Part shown: positions 41,436 to 50,348 of the stretch, one piece after another
Numbering within the stretch: the first letter of the stretch is position 1
Layout: each line of letters begins with the position of its first letter
NCBI RefSeq assembly: GCF_037104765.1
Contig: NZ_JBAWSY010000002.1
Location: 124,001-188,000, forward strand
Reading direction: 5' to 3'
DNA: 64,000 nucleotides
Source: Psychrobacillus mangrovi
Lineage (GTDB): Bacteria > Bacillota > Bacilli > Bacillales_A > Planococcaceae
The notes under the pieces: model-generated
Seen by the model: only the letters and a program-made list of their open reading frames with translations
Database searches by the model: none
What the model was told of the DNA's origin: nothing
Translations under genes and position numbers: made by a program

Positions 41436-44039
41436 TTATTTAATAGAATACTTTCCAAATCCATCGGTACCATCACCAATGTATTTAATATTTCCATCTG
41501 CAGGGATAACTTTCTCTGCTTGTTTTGATGATTCGAATACGATGTTTGCATTAGCAGGTAATGTAGAGAACTTCCAGTTGCCGTCAGCAGATGGATCGAT
41601 TGTTTTCTCTGCAAGAATGTAGTCGATGATTGCTTGACGGTTTTCGTCTGGATAGATTTCGATTGCTGTTGCATTACGTACGCCTGGAAATGACCCGTTT
41701 GCACGGTAGTTATTGGTTGCAACGATGAATTCTTGTTTTAAGTCAATTGGTTTACCGTTGTATTGTAGATTTTTAATACGAGATGCATTTTCATTTTTCA
41801 CGTTACCATCTGAATCGTATTTTGAAGGTTGAGTTACATCGATTTCGTAAGTTACTCCGTCGATCACATCATAGTTATAGGAACGGAAATCAGGGTTGAT
41901 CAGCTGTTGCTCACCAGTTTTTGCTGGATCTATTTGATTGAATTGACCTGCTGACATTTCCAACCATTCTTTTACATCTGCTCCTGTTACTTTTAAAGTT
42001 GCAAGTGTATTGTCATATAGATACAGATCTGCTACGTTTTTAATTGCTAATTCGCCTTTAGGAACAAATGTGTAGTAATCTGGATCGCTTCTTGTTCCAG
42101 CTTTAAATGGTGCACCAGCAGATAGAATCGGAAGATTTTCATTTGCTGTACCTTTTAGTTTTGTTTTCACATAAGCAGTTTGAGCGTTTGTTACGATTTG
42201 GATGGAAGAATCATCCTGCACTTGTGAGAAATAACTATGAATGTCCGCTGTCGTTGTTCCAACTGCTTGACGAACGTATTTAATCGTTCCTTCATGTGCT
42301 TCTTTTACTGCATCTACAACTGCTTGATCTACGTCTGTCGCATCTTTAGCAATTGTACGAACTTCTGCTTTAGAAGTCGCTACTGACCACTTGTTTCCTT
42401 TTTTCTCAAGTGTTAAATCGATTACACCTAAATGACTGCCGAATTTTCCAGGCATTACAACTGGAACACCATTGATCGTTCCATTCGCTACATCAACATT
42501 CGTTAAAGAAGCGTCAACTTTACCAGGGAATACTTGGTGAGCATGTCCAGTAATAATCGCATTTACACCTTTAACCTTTGTCAATAAATACGTAACGTCC
42601 TCTTCTCCAACTTCGTGCTTCGTATCGCCAAGGCCAGAGTGAGATAGAACAACGATTACTTCTGCTCCAGCTTTTTGCATTTCAGGAACGATTGATTCTA
42701 CCGCTTGAACAGAATCGTCGACTGTTAATTTTCCTTCTAAATGAGATTTATCCCATTTCAAGATTTGTGGAGGTACAATACCCGTAACCCCTACCTTAAT
42801 TGTCGATTTTTTACCTTTTGAATCAACCACTTCTTTGTCAATCAATACATATGGAGTATAAGCTAATTTTTTCGTAGCCGCATTGCGGATATTTGCATTT
42901 ACATAAGGGAAGTTCGCATCATCTGTTACTTCATCTAAATAATCAAGTCCATAGTTGAATTCATGATTCCCAAATGTTGCGCCATCATATTTCAGTAATT
43001 CCATTGCCGTTACAGATGGATGTTCTTCTCCATCAACGAGCTTGTCTACTGCTTGCTTGTAAGAACCGAGTGGAGTTCCTTGGATTGCATCTCCGTTATC
43101 AAATAATAGAGTGTTGCTGTTTTCCGTACGTGCATTTTTAATTAATGTAGCTGTTTTAGCAAGTCCTAAGCTATTAGATGTTATATCCTTGTAGTAATCA
43201 TAGTTCACGATATTTGTGTGAATATCAGATGTACCTAAAATACGTAAAGAAACTATGTCTCCTGATGGCGTTGGAATTGAATCTAAGCCAGCTGCTTTCA
43301 ATACTGCTTCTACTTTTTCTAGTAATTCTTTCACTATAGGTAGAGTGCTAGTAGAAGGTAATTTATCAAGTAAAGGTTTCAAAGTTTCTAATACTTTTAC
43401 CGCTTCTTCTTTTTTACCAGCAGCTAAAAGATTTTCTGCTTGAACAACCTTCATATAAATAGTAACTGGTACTCTTAACTGGTCACGCTTTAGGTCTGCT
43501 GGTTTTTTATATTCATTTAACAATAAATCTCTCGCAGCTTTACCAGTAATTCTATAAAGAATAGCCGTACGACCTTTTAATTGATAAGAAAGTTGATGGT
43601 ATAATTTCTCTACTTTAGCCCAATCTTTTGCTTCTTCTGCCTTCTTGATATCCGCCATAATTGGGTTCAAATACTTGTCCGCATAATTGTAAGCATCAAT
43701 GTATGGAATAAGTCCTTTTGCTATACTATCGTTATATTGTTTGTTTAGATCTACTAACAAAGCTGCTTTATTCTTTTCTTTAGAATTAAAAATAGCATTT
43801 TTCGCATTTTCGTAATTTGCTTTTGCCTTATTTAACGTAGGATATAAATCCTTACTTGCAGCTAATTTGCCCTTTTGAGCAGACACTACATAACCTTGAG
43901 TAGCTGCCTTCATTTCTTTTTTCGCCTGATCCGCTAAACCTTGCATCGAGCTATTAGCAAATCCTACATTTGTAGAAGCTAACAAAGACGTCGCAAGAGC
44001 CGTAGCCACTACATACTTTTTAATCGTATTCTTCTTCAT
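41436..44039 (-). CDS. wall-bound 2',3'-cyclic-nucleotide 2'-phosphodiesterase/3'-nucleotidase (CpdB-like) with SbsC-type anchor
   Basis: An 867-residue secreted enzyme. It has a signal peptide (1-29), an SbsC-like wall-binding region (about 30-240: PYIDAYNYADKYLNPIMADI, YHQLSYQLKGRTAILYRITG), a short linker (SIPTPSGD), a metallophosphatase domain and a 5'-nucleotidase C-terminal domain. The metal and catalytic motifs are complete: GTSDIHTN, DNGDAIQG, FGNHEFNYG, VLSHSGLGD and TGHAHQVFPG. The substrate domain has AGAPFKAGTRSDPDYY and AGQFNQIDPA. Overall order and motifs match CpdB/YfkN. It would release nucleosides and phosphate from cyclic nucleotides or RNA fragments at the cell surface. Other CpdB proteins are anchored by LPXTG or a membrane helix, so this anchor is unusual. 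Confidence 0.88.
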   Translation of the reverse strand: MKKNTIKKYVVATALATSLLASTNVGFANSSMQGLADQAKKEMKAATQGYVVSAQKGKLAASKDLYPTLNKAKANYENAKNAIFNSKEKNKAALLVDLNKQYNDSIAKGLIPYIDAYNYADKYLNPIMADIKKAEEAKDWAKVEKLYHQLSYQLKGRTAILYRITGKAARDLLLNEYKKPADLKRDQLRVPVTIYMKVVQAENLLAAGKKEEAVKVLETLKPLLDKLPSTSTLPIVKELLEKVEAVLKAAGLDSIPTPSGDIVSLRILGTSDIHTNIVNYDYYKDITSNSLGLAKTATLIKNARTENSNTLLFDNGDAIQGTPLGSYKQAVDKLVDGEEHPSVTAMELLKYDGATFGNHEFNYGLDYLDEVTDDANFPYVNANIRNAATKKLAYTPYVLIDKEVVDSKGKKSTIKVGVTGIVPPQILKWDKSHLEGKLTVDDSVQAVESIVPEMQKAGAEVIVVLSHSGLGDTKHEVGEEDVTYLLTKVKGVNAIITGHAHQVFPGKVDASLTNVDVANGTINGVPVVMPGKFGSHLGVIDLTLEKKGNKWSVATSKAEVRTIAKDATDVDQAVVDAVKEAHEGTIKYVRQAVGTTTADIHSYFSQVQDDSSIQIVTNAQTAYVKTKLKGTANENLPILSAGAPFKAGTRSDPDYYTFVPKGELAIKNVADLYLYDNTLATLKVTGADVKEWLEMSAGQFNQIDPAKTGEQQLINPDFRSYNYDVIDGVTYEIDVTQPSKYDSDGNVKNENASRIKNLQYNGKPIDLKQEFIVATNNYRANGSFPGVRNATAIEIYPDENRQAIIDYILAEKTIDPSADGNWKFSTLPANANIVFESSKQAEKVIPADGNIKYIGDGTDGFGKYSIK

Positions 44040-44262
44040 AATTCCCCTCCTGTTTTTAGTTGTGCTAAATCCCTCAATATTACTCTATTATCAGAATAAT
44101 AAGACCCCTATTTAAAGATAATCTAAGACAATACGTAAAACAATGTGAATATTATAATGTTTTTGTAAATAATAAATGGGTAAATTATTATTTTATTAAA
44201 GAACATTTAATTGAATTTTCTTTATTAATTACTAACTTGTAATAAGAAAATAGCAAAAAAAT

Positions 44263-44300
44263 AAAAGCCTCTCCATCAAATGTTTGATGAAGAGACTCTT
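44263..44300 (-). terminator. terminator of the DUF2599 gene
   Basis: A hairpin of about 15 bp with a few mismatches (CTTCATCAAA pairing with TTTGATGGAG) followed on the minus strand by TTTTATTTTTTT, 13 nt after the stop. Confidence 0.7.
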
Positions 44301-44312
44301 AAGTTAAACTTC

Positions 44313-45152
44313 TTATGGATTGCATCCAGCGAATACGGTTTTCATGTAACCAACATCTTTTCTGCTAGATTCTATATTCCAAGAGTCTTTTTGCTTAGCA
44401 AAGTAATAATGGCAATCAAACTGATTTTTTAAACCATTTGTGTTGGACCATTTAACATCTTGCCCATGTAGCGATACTACCTTATCCCAGGCATCTATTC
44501 TTTTTACACTTGATAATAGATAATCATCTGTATCGGTAAGGTATGGCTTATGGGATAAACTGAGAGATTCTTTCCCCCCTCTAGTAATCCACGAGAACGC
44601 TGAAAAATATGTTGAATAGTTAGAAACTGCTAAATCTACTTGAACATTTAGAGATTTTTTATTTGCACCTATATTTATAATTAATGATTTGTTATCATTC
44701 ATTTTTTGCGTAATATTTATCTTTTCTTGATTGTTATCAACTTTGGTTGATATTACTCCAATAGACCTTTTGTCTTTATTATAAATATTACCTGCACTAA
44801 TTATTTTATCCTCTTGACCTTTCATGAGAACTACAGATTCCCCATTTGTCAAAACTAATGGAATCTCTAACGTAGATCCATTTAATGAAGGAGCAATTAA
44901 AAAAGAAACCGTTACACTATTTTGCTCTTTGTTCATAGTTAGTTCATATTTAGATTCTCCACTATTAGATTTATTCTTACTTACCGAAACAGCAGAAGTT
45001 GATTTAATTATTGGCATATCGACCCCAATTTTTGTTCCCTCTTCAGTAGATATGTAAGTAATTGTTTCTTTTGCACTAGCTGTTACCTGATAAAGATTAA
45101 AGACAATTGTTATTCCCAAAAGACCGACTACAAATTTCCTAAATGCTTTCAC
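44313..45152 (-). CDS. secreted DUF2599-domain protein
   Basis: A 279-residue exported protein. A signal peptide (FVVGLLGITIVFNLYQVTAS, ending ASAKE) is followed by a beta-rich region and, from about residue 185, a DUF2599-like end: SAFSWITRGGKESLSLSHKP, QFDCHYYFAKQKDSWNIESS and a final VFAGCNP, with two cysteines that could pair. In the mycobacterial versions I know the end reads like PTWNLEPWRP ... CNP, so the match is in the right place. Function is unknown. A GTG at 45164 lies within the AAGGTG site, so the GTG at 45150-45152 is preferred. Confidence 0.7.
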   Translation of the reverse strand: MKAFRKFVVGLLGITIVFNLYQVTASAKETITYISTEEGTKIGVDMPIIKSTSAVSVSKNKSNSGESKYELTMNKEQNSVTVSFLIAPSLNGSTLEIPLVLTNGESVVLMKGQEDKIISAGNIYNKDKRSIGVISTKVDNNQEKINITQKMNDNKSLIINIGANKKSLNVQVDLAVSNYSTYFSAFSWITRGGKESLSLSHKPYLTDTDDYLLSSVKRIDAWDKVVSLHGQDVKWSNTNGLKNQFDCHYYFAKQKDSWNIESSRKDVGYMKTVFAGCNP

Positions 45153-45164
45153 TACAATTTTCAC

Positions 45165-45711
45165 CTTTTCACTGTGTATTTACTCTCGCTAACAAAAACA
45201 AAAACAGGCAGAAAGAGCGGTATAAATCCTATCATTGTTTTTATCGGCATAAAAAAATACATAGTAATAAGTCCTATTTACTATTATTAGTAATTTAGTT
45301 GTTATTTTTAATATGTTTGTAATTAAATTTGTACTCATAGACCTAATAATTAACATTAATATTACTAGTTTCTGGCACCAGTAATGCTGTTGTAATAATT
45401 AATCCACTATTTTATACCTATTAAAAGGACGCAAAAAAGAAGTCGTCGGAGGTGTTTCTGCAAAAGATTAGACGACTTCTTATATTAAAGTGGATTACTA
45501 GAAACGATATCGGGAAAGCGACAAACAAGAACTTGAACACCACGATTCACTTGTCCATTGTGATAAATAGATAGGAGCGACTTCTTATAAACACAGGATA
45601 ATTAGCCTACTATTAATTTTATACCTAATAGTATGATAGATATACATATTGTACCGAATTAAGGAGGGATTATTAGTTGAAGAGACTACTATTTATTTTT
45701 ACTGTAATTAT
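45165..45711. other. 547-bp gap with a hairpin and an orphan translation start
   Basis: Contains an 11-bp hairpin (AAGAAGTCGTC at 45437-45447 with GACGACTTCTT at 45471-45481, 23-nt loop) and the orphan start at 45677. Otherwise no gene is supported. Confidence 0.45.
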
Positions 45712-45769
45712 CTACTCAAACCCATATGTATCTTTTAAGTCTGCTTTATGCAGCAAATACCGTTCATAA
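45677..45769 (+). pseudogene. orphan 5' end of a signal-peptide gene
   Basis: A strong AAGGAGGG (45661-45668) is spaced 8 nt from a TTG that opens LKRLLFIFTVIIYSNPYV, a signal-peptide-like start. The frame then runs into the 3' end of the oppositely oriented gene at 45712 and stops after 30 codons. This looks like the surviving start of an exported or lipoprotein gene whose body was replaced. A genuine 30-residue peptide is less likely. Confidence 0.4.
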
Positions 45770-46197
45770 ATATTCCGATTCTCCCCAGAATAATCGCCAA
45801 ATCTCTCATTAAAACCAAGCTCTACTTCTTGATATGATAAAGCCAATTCATATAGTTGAATATAATCCCTAACAACTTTACCGATCTCCTGCAGCAACTC
45901 CTCTTCCTCAGCTGTTATACTACCGCTTCCAACATATTTAGTAGTATATCCTTCGATTGCATCCACAACTTTATCCATCCTCTCTTCATTAACAGTTGTC
46001 GATAAATTAAATGATTGAAATTCTATATTAATGACACTTAGTAATTCTTGTGAGTCCCTATACATTTCCTCGGAAACATTATATGAACTAGCAGGTGGAT
46101 CGTGCGTGAACATGTATACATACATACCGCCAAGAATAATAATGATTCCTATAAAAACTATTCCTAACAGCTTTAATAAATATTTTAAGCATCCCAC
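45712..46197 (-). CDS. single-pass membrane protein, unknown
   Basis: A 161-residue protein with one N-terminal membrane helix (LLGIVFIGIIIILGGMYVYM) and an acidic, helical extracytoplasmic part (AEEEELLQEIGKVVRDYIQL, LSYQEVELGFNERFGDYSGE). The ATG follows TTTAGGAGGCAGTTTT. No family is recognised. Its 3' end converges on the orphan start described above. Confidence 0.65.
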   Translation of the reverse strand: MGCLKYLLKLLGIVFIGIIIILGGMYVYMFTHDPPASSYNVSEEMYRDSQELLSVINIEFQSFNLSTTVNEERMDKVVDAIEGYTTKYVGSGSITAEEEELLQEIGKVVRDYIQLYELALSYQEVELGFNERFGDYSGENRNIYERYLLHKADLKDTYGFE

Positions 46198-46618
46198 AAA
46201 ACTGCCTCCTAAATTGATGACTCATCTTTCTTATTGCTTTTTCCAATGCTTAGTATAAAATGATCGTTTAATAATCCAGGCATAAATGAATCACTAAAAA
46301 CTAACTTATAGTCATATCTCCCTTAGATCCTTAGTGACAATTACTTTATCCTACTTTTTTTGAAATTAAGACGTTAAAATCTGTTATGGTTTATTCGCTA
46401 TAAATTACGGACATGATATTCATTTCCTTCATAATCATCCAACCAAATTAACAAATGATTAACTTACCAACAGAAGTTATGAGGTCAATATAAGAAACCA
46501 TAAACGATATCATAAAACTAATTGACTATGTATTTACTAAAAAGGGATTTAAGAATTAATATTTATCTATACATTTTGTAAGTTATAATTTTTTAAAATA
46601 AGGAAAAAGAAGTGAACC
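46198..46618. other. 421-bp intergenic region, nothing supported
   Basis: A/T-rich sequence between two minus-strand genes. It should hold the promoter of the 46197 gene, but no clear -35/-10 pair, hairpin or reading frame stands out. Confidence 0.4.
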
Positions 46619-47287
46619 CTAATTAATTGTAAAGTATTCTAAAGTACCATCAGCACTGAACGCAAAGTCAAGTACAATGTAATTTTCTCCATGTTCTTCA
46701 CCACTAAAATATACACTATAGCCATAAGATTTTTGGTGATATTCATTTATTCCATAGAAGAAATCAGGTTCACCTAAAGCATCAATTAGTTCTTGTTTAT
46801 CAATATCTAAATTATAATAGGCAACACTCATTAATTTGTCCTCATAAAAACTTACACGAAAATCCGGGTATTCGTAATTCAAATACATCTCTTCTGTTAC
46901 ATCAGATGGTTTACCGAACGAATTATAAATAAAATTTTCATTAAGGGGTTGTTTAAAGGTTAAATCTACACCATTTACTGTAATAATCTTTTCATTAAGA
47001 AATCTGTCTACTACCTGACTTAAATTAAAGCTATTGTTTATTCCACCGTTACTATTCTGGTTATCTTCTAAATTACTCTCAGTAGATTGATTATTTGATT
47101 CAGATTCAGTATTAAGTTCACTATAAGAATCATATGTATTATTTTCATCATTTAAGTTTTCAACGTATGATGACTCATTAGATAATTCTTGCGCATTCTC
47201 CTTAGGATAACTCGTACTATCTGACATCCAGACTGCACCTACTAAGGTTAAAGCTGTAATAATCAAAAATAATATAAAACGCTCCAT
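46619..47287 (-). CDS. membrane-anchored acidic protein, unknown
   Basis: A 222-residue protein with an N-terminal membrane helix (FILFLIITALTLVGAVWM), a Ser/Asn/Glu-rich linker (residues about 30-85) and a folded C-terminal part (LTFKQPLNENFIYNSFGKPS, FRVSFYEDKLMSVAYYNLDI). It follows the zinc-ribbon/RDD gene; the preferred ATG at 47285-47287 leaves a 25-nt gap, while an alternative start at 47326 would overlap it. AGGGATAG precedes the chosen ATG. The pair may work together at the membrane. No family name is justified. Confidence 0.65.
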   Translation of the reverse strand: MERFILFLIITALTLVGAVWMSDSTSYPKENAQELSNESSYVENLNDENNTYDSYSELNTESESNNQSTESNLEDNQNSNGGINNSFNLSQVVDRFLNEKIITVNGVDLTFKQPLNENFIYNSFGKPSDVTEEMYLNYEYPDFRVSFYEDKLMSVAYYNLDIDKQELIDALGEPDFFYGINEYHQKSYGYSVYFSGEEHGENYIVLDFAFSADGTLEYFTIN

Positions 47288-47312
47288 TATACTATCCCTA
47301 CGATCTATTAAA

Positions 47313-47882
47313 TTATTTTTTAACAATGACGCAACTAGTCATCATATCATGTAAAGCTTGCTTTTTTTGAGTGAAGATAACCATTAAAAATCCAATATAC
47401 AAAATTAATGCTGAAAATATATGAAAGAAGTAACGAAATGTTGCTCTCAAAAATGAAATTCGTTCTCCATCTAAATCGGATACAGATATACCCATAACCT
47501 TTTTTCCTATAGTCCCCTGCCAAGAAGAGCTATCTAACAAAGCGTAATACATCCAGCTTATAAAGAATCCAGTAAAAGTTATTAATTCTTCATCTATAGG
47601 CATTAGTAGTACAATCGTTAAAGAGAACGCTATCCACAAAACTAGGTCAATTATAGTTGCACCCGTTCGTTGCCAAAATCCTGCATAACTTAATTCAGAA
47701 CGCTGGTTATATAGATTTCGCGCTCTAGTACTTCTAGTTTGATTATGACTAATCTCCCCAATAAAGGAAGCTGCTACTTCACTTTGCACTTCCCCTACTG
47801 TTGGAACCGAAACATTTGCACCACATTTAAAACAAAAAGTATCTTCCACACCTAATTTAATTCCACATTTGGAACAGAACAA
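47313..47882 (-). CDS. zinc-ribbon and RDD-domain membrane protein
   Basis: A 189-residue protein. It starts with a double-CxxC zinc ribbon (FCSKCGIKLGVEDTFCFKCG) and continues from about residue 65 as an RDD domain with three to four membrane segments (YAGFWQRTGATIIDLVLWIA with the RDD-type Arg and Asp; WQGTIGKKVMGISVSDLDGE; FRYFFHIFSALILYIGFLMV). RDD proteins are small membrane proteins of uncertain role, some with ion-transport activity. The start is TTG behind AAAAGGGGAG. It is co-directional with the unknown gene 25 nt downstream. Confidence 0.82.
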   Translation of the reverse strand: MFCSKCGIKLGVEDTFCFKCGANVSVPTVGEVQSEVAASFIGEISHNQTRSTRARNLYNQRSELSYAGFWQRTGATIIDLVLWIAFSLTIVLLMPIDEELITFTGFFISWMYYALLDSSSWQGTIGKKVMGISVSDLDGERISFLRATFRYFFHIFSALILYIGFLMVIFTQKKQALHDMMTSCVIVKK

Positions 47883-48127
47883 TTTATACTCCCCTTTTCT
47901 AGATTTTCTTAAGCACTACAATTTTATCATAAAATACGAGATAAAAGTCCTGTATATATAAAATGTCTATAGTCATCACAAACATACATCTTCTGTAAAA
48001 CAACAAGCTTAGTAGCATACCAGCAACACTAAAGTTCGCCAGCTATATTCAAAATGTAGTGGGTGACTACGTTTTTGACTACGTTCGGTTGATACTCATT
48101 GAAACTAGATGATATAGAAAAAAAGAA

Positions 48128-48152
48128 AAAACCCTTGAATACCAAGGGTTTT
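48128..48152 (-). terminator. terminator downstream of the truncated SDR copy
   Basis: A perfect 10-bp stem (AAAACCCTTG / CAAGGGTTTT) with a 5-nt loop and a long T-rich run on the minus strand. Confidence 0.75.
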
Positions 48153-48160
48153 GACACTGT

Positions 48161-48180
48161 ATGAAATCATATGATTTCAT
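48161..48180. promoter_or_regulatory. perfect 20-bp palindrome
   Basis: ATGAAATCATATGATTTCAT reads the same on both strands. It lies between a terminator and the truncated SDR, away from obvious promoters, so it could be a protein-binding site left behind or simple A/T-rich chance. Confidence 0.3.
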
Positions 48181-48224
48181 TATATGGAGACAGCTTTTTC
48201 GATAATATTCTATTCATATCAGAT

Positions 48225-48554
48225 TTATAGATTCGTTGACCAAATGCCCGCTTCCTTAATAAAGATACGTTTGTTCAGTTTCAACTGTGCCACGATAAAT
48301 TCTGCAATATCTTCGGGTTGCATCACTTTGTCCGGATTGCCGTCGGTTAATTTATTTTCGAAGGCTAAATCTGTTGCAACAGTACTTGGTGCTAATGCTA
48401 TCACACGAATATTATGCTTGCGCACTTCCATTGCCAATGACTCCGTAATCCCAAAAACTCCGAATTTTGAGACGATGCACTTATTTACAAGAACATTCCG
48501 TTTCGAATATTTTTTAGCAAGACTAGTAAATGTTAATCTTGCTATCGCAAGCAA
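48225..48554 (-). pseudogene. truncated copy of an SDR dehydrogenase (3' part only)
   Basis: From about 48473 down to 48225 the frame is a near-copy of the C-terminal 80 residues of the SDR part at 56133-56390 (SKFGVFGITESLAMEVRKHN through KRIFIKEAG-WSTN), with several substitutions, so the duplication is not recent. Homology stops at SKFG. The sequence before it (RLTFTSLAKKYSKRNVLVNK) is unrelated, and the catalytic Tyr and the cofactor-binding half are missing. It is not expected to be an active dehydrogenase. Confidence 0.75.
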
Positions 48555-48901
48555 TTATCATATTCTGAATCGTATTAGTTAGTCAATCTAAGTAAAAGAA
48601 TCCCGCTAATATGAAGGTCTATTAAATGACAAAGCGATAATCGAGCCCTACACAGGTTACTTTGATCGAATCCAAGATTACAAGATTACTAATAGGTTCC
48701 CTGTGTAAGACACAATTCAGAAACTATTATGACCATGTATTTTTAAAACACAATTTAAGTAGAAATTTCCATGTCAAAAAGAAGTAGCTAATGCTCTTTT
48801 GCTACGGCTACTTCTTTCCTTTTCACAAATTATATACAATTTAAATTGTAGAGTATTGTCAGAGTACTGCAGAATTTTTATACACAGACACCTTCTTCGA
48901 A
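48555..48901. other. 347-bp gap holding the symporter terminator
   Basis: Only the hairpin at 48778-48817 stands out; no gene is supported. Confidence 0.4.
48778..48817 (-). terminator. terminator of the SSS/M24/amidohydrolase operon
   Basis: An 11-bp stem (AAAGAAGTAGC / GCTACTTCTTT) around an 18-nt loop, followed by T-rich sequence on the minus strand, 85 nt after the symporter stop. Confidence 0.65.
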
Positions 48902-50308
48902 CTATTTAGTTAACACTATAGAGTTTTCAACTTCAACAGTTCTTGGTTGGGTCAGTAAGCTGACAACCACCAAAGCTAAGACAGACATTGGAAGTGCAAA
49001 TAATACACTATTTAATTCAAAAGGTCTATCTAAGATAACTTCCCATAAGATAGTACTTACTCCTCCTATAACCATCGAACTAAGAATTCCCGCTGTTGTA
49101 GCCCTTTTCCACAAAATTGTTGCTAAAATTGCCGGTGTAATCGCTGCTCCGTACATAGTGTAGGAATACATTTGAATAGCAAGTACAGAAGGAAAATACA
49201 TTCCTAGTATATAAGCTAAAACACCTAATATTACTACAACGTAACGATTTACACTAAGAAGTTTTTTATCTGGAATTTCCTTTTTACTATAGTGTTTATA
49301 AATATCATATACAATATTTCCAGACGCAGAAAGTAAATAGGATGTTGCAGTAGTAATTATAAATGCCACAGCCGCACAAAGGACAACCAATCCAATACCT
49401 AATGGCAGACCGTTAATTGCCATATTCAAAACAGCTGTATCAGGTTTTATATCTGGAAACATGACGATAGCTGCAGTGGCAAATATAATGGTTAAACCTA
49501 TAACTAAAACACTTCCTACAAAAAATCCAATAGTAGATCTTTTTGCTGTATTAGCGTCCTTTGCTGCTGCAAAGCGTTGATACATATTTTGATCTCCAAG
49601 AATTAACAAGAACAGCGGCAAAAAGAAACCTAATAATTGTAAAAAAGATAAACCACCATTCCACTGTTTCGCTTGTTCAGGGAGACTTAATGCTAATCCT
49701 TCAAATCCACCTACATTATTCAATACAAATGGTAAGCCCAATAAAAGTCCAAATACAATTAATAAAGCACTCAAAGCATCCGTATACGCCACTGAGAAGA
49801 GCCCTCCACTTACTGTCAAAAAGATTACAAGTGCTGCGATAATAATTGCGCTTGTTTCAATAGATAAACCAGTTGTGATTTGAAGTACATATGCTCCACC
49901 AGTAAACTGATATGCCGTAATCCCTACATATGCTAAAAGAATAAATATAGATGATATTAGCCTAGCTTTCCCGCCGAATCGTTTTTCAATTATTTCTGGA
50001 ACTGTATAAGCTTCCCCTACCCTTACTTTTTCAGCGATAAAGTAGAGAACTATTATCCCAACAATTCCCCCCGATAAATTAAAAATTGCAGCCCAAGGTC
50101 CATATTGGTATATAAAGCTTGCTCCACCAATGATTGTCCCTGAACCAACAAAAGTAGCAAGTAGGGTTCCCATAACAACAAAAATTGGTAAACTTCTTCC
50201 AGCCGCCATAAAATCAGTACTAGTCTCTATAGATTTTCTTCCAAAATAGACCCCCATCAATGCCATGACTACCAAATAGATGATGACCGAGATTAAGTAA
50301 ATACTCAT
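48902..50308 (-). CDS. sodium:solute symporter family protein
   Basis: A 468-residue polytopic protein with about 13 membrane segments, in the SSS family (PanF/PutP type). Family landmarks are YLVVMALMGVYFGRKSIETS, TDFMAAGRSLPIFVVMGTLL, ATFVGSGTIIGGASFIY and SGGLFSVAYTDALSALLIVF (the SSS signature region). It should import a small organic solute with Na+. In this operon, with a creatinase-like M24 protein and two amidohydrolases, the cargo is probably a peptide-like or acylated amino compound. AGGAGG precedes the ATG. Confidence 0.9.
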   Translation of the reverse strand: MSIYLISVIIYLVVMALMGVYFGRKSIETSTDFMAAGRSLPIFVVMGTLLATFVGSGTIIGGASFIYQYGPWAAIFNLSGGIVGIIVLYFIAEKVRVGEAYTVPEIIEKRFGGKARLISSIFILLAYVGITAYQFTGGAYVLQITTGLSIETSAIIIAALVIFLTVSGGLFSVAYTDALSALLIVFGLLLGLPFVLNNVGGFEGLALSLPEQAKQWNGGLSFLQLLGFFLPLFLLILGDQNMYQRFAAAKDANTAKRSTIGFFVGSVLVIGLTIIFATAAIVMFPDIKPDTAVLNMAINGLPLGIGLVVLCAAVAFIITTATSYLLSASGNIVYDIYKHYSKKEIPDKKLLSVNRYVVVILGVLAYILGMYFPSVLAIQMYSYTMYGAAITPAILATILWKRATTAGILSSMVIGGVSTILWEVILDRPFELNSVLFALPMSVLALVVVSLLTQPRTVEVENSIVLTK

Positions 50309-50348
50309 TCTATCCCTCCTAATCTTTTTCTTCCTAGCAAACCATTAA

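Noticed and set aside
41363..41722. A 119-residue frame overlapping the CpdB gene
   Set aside because: Out-of-frame shadow of the strongly supported CpdB-like gene, with low-complexity composition.
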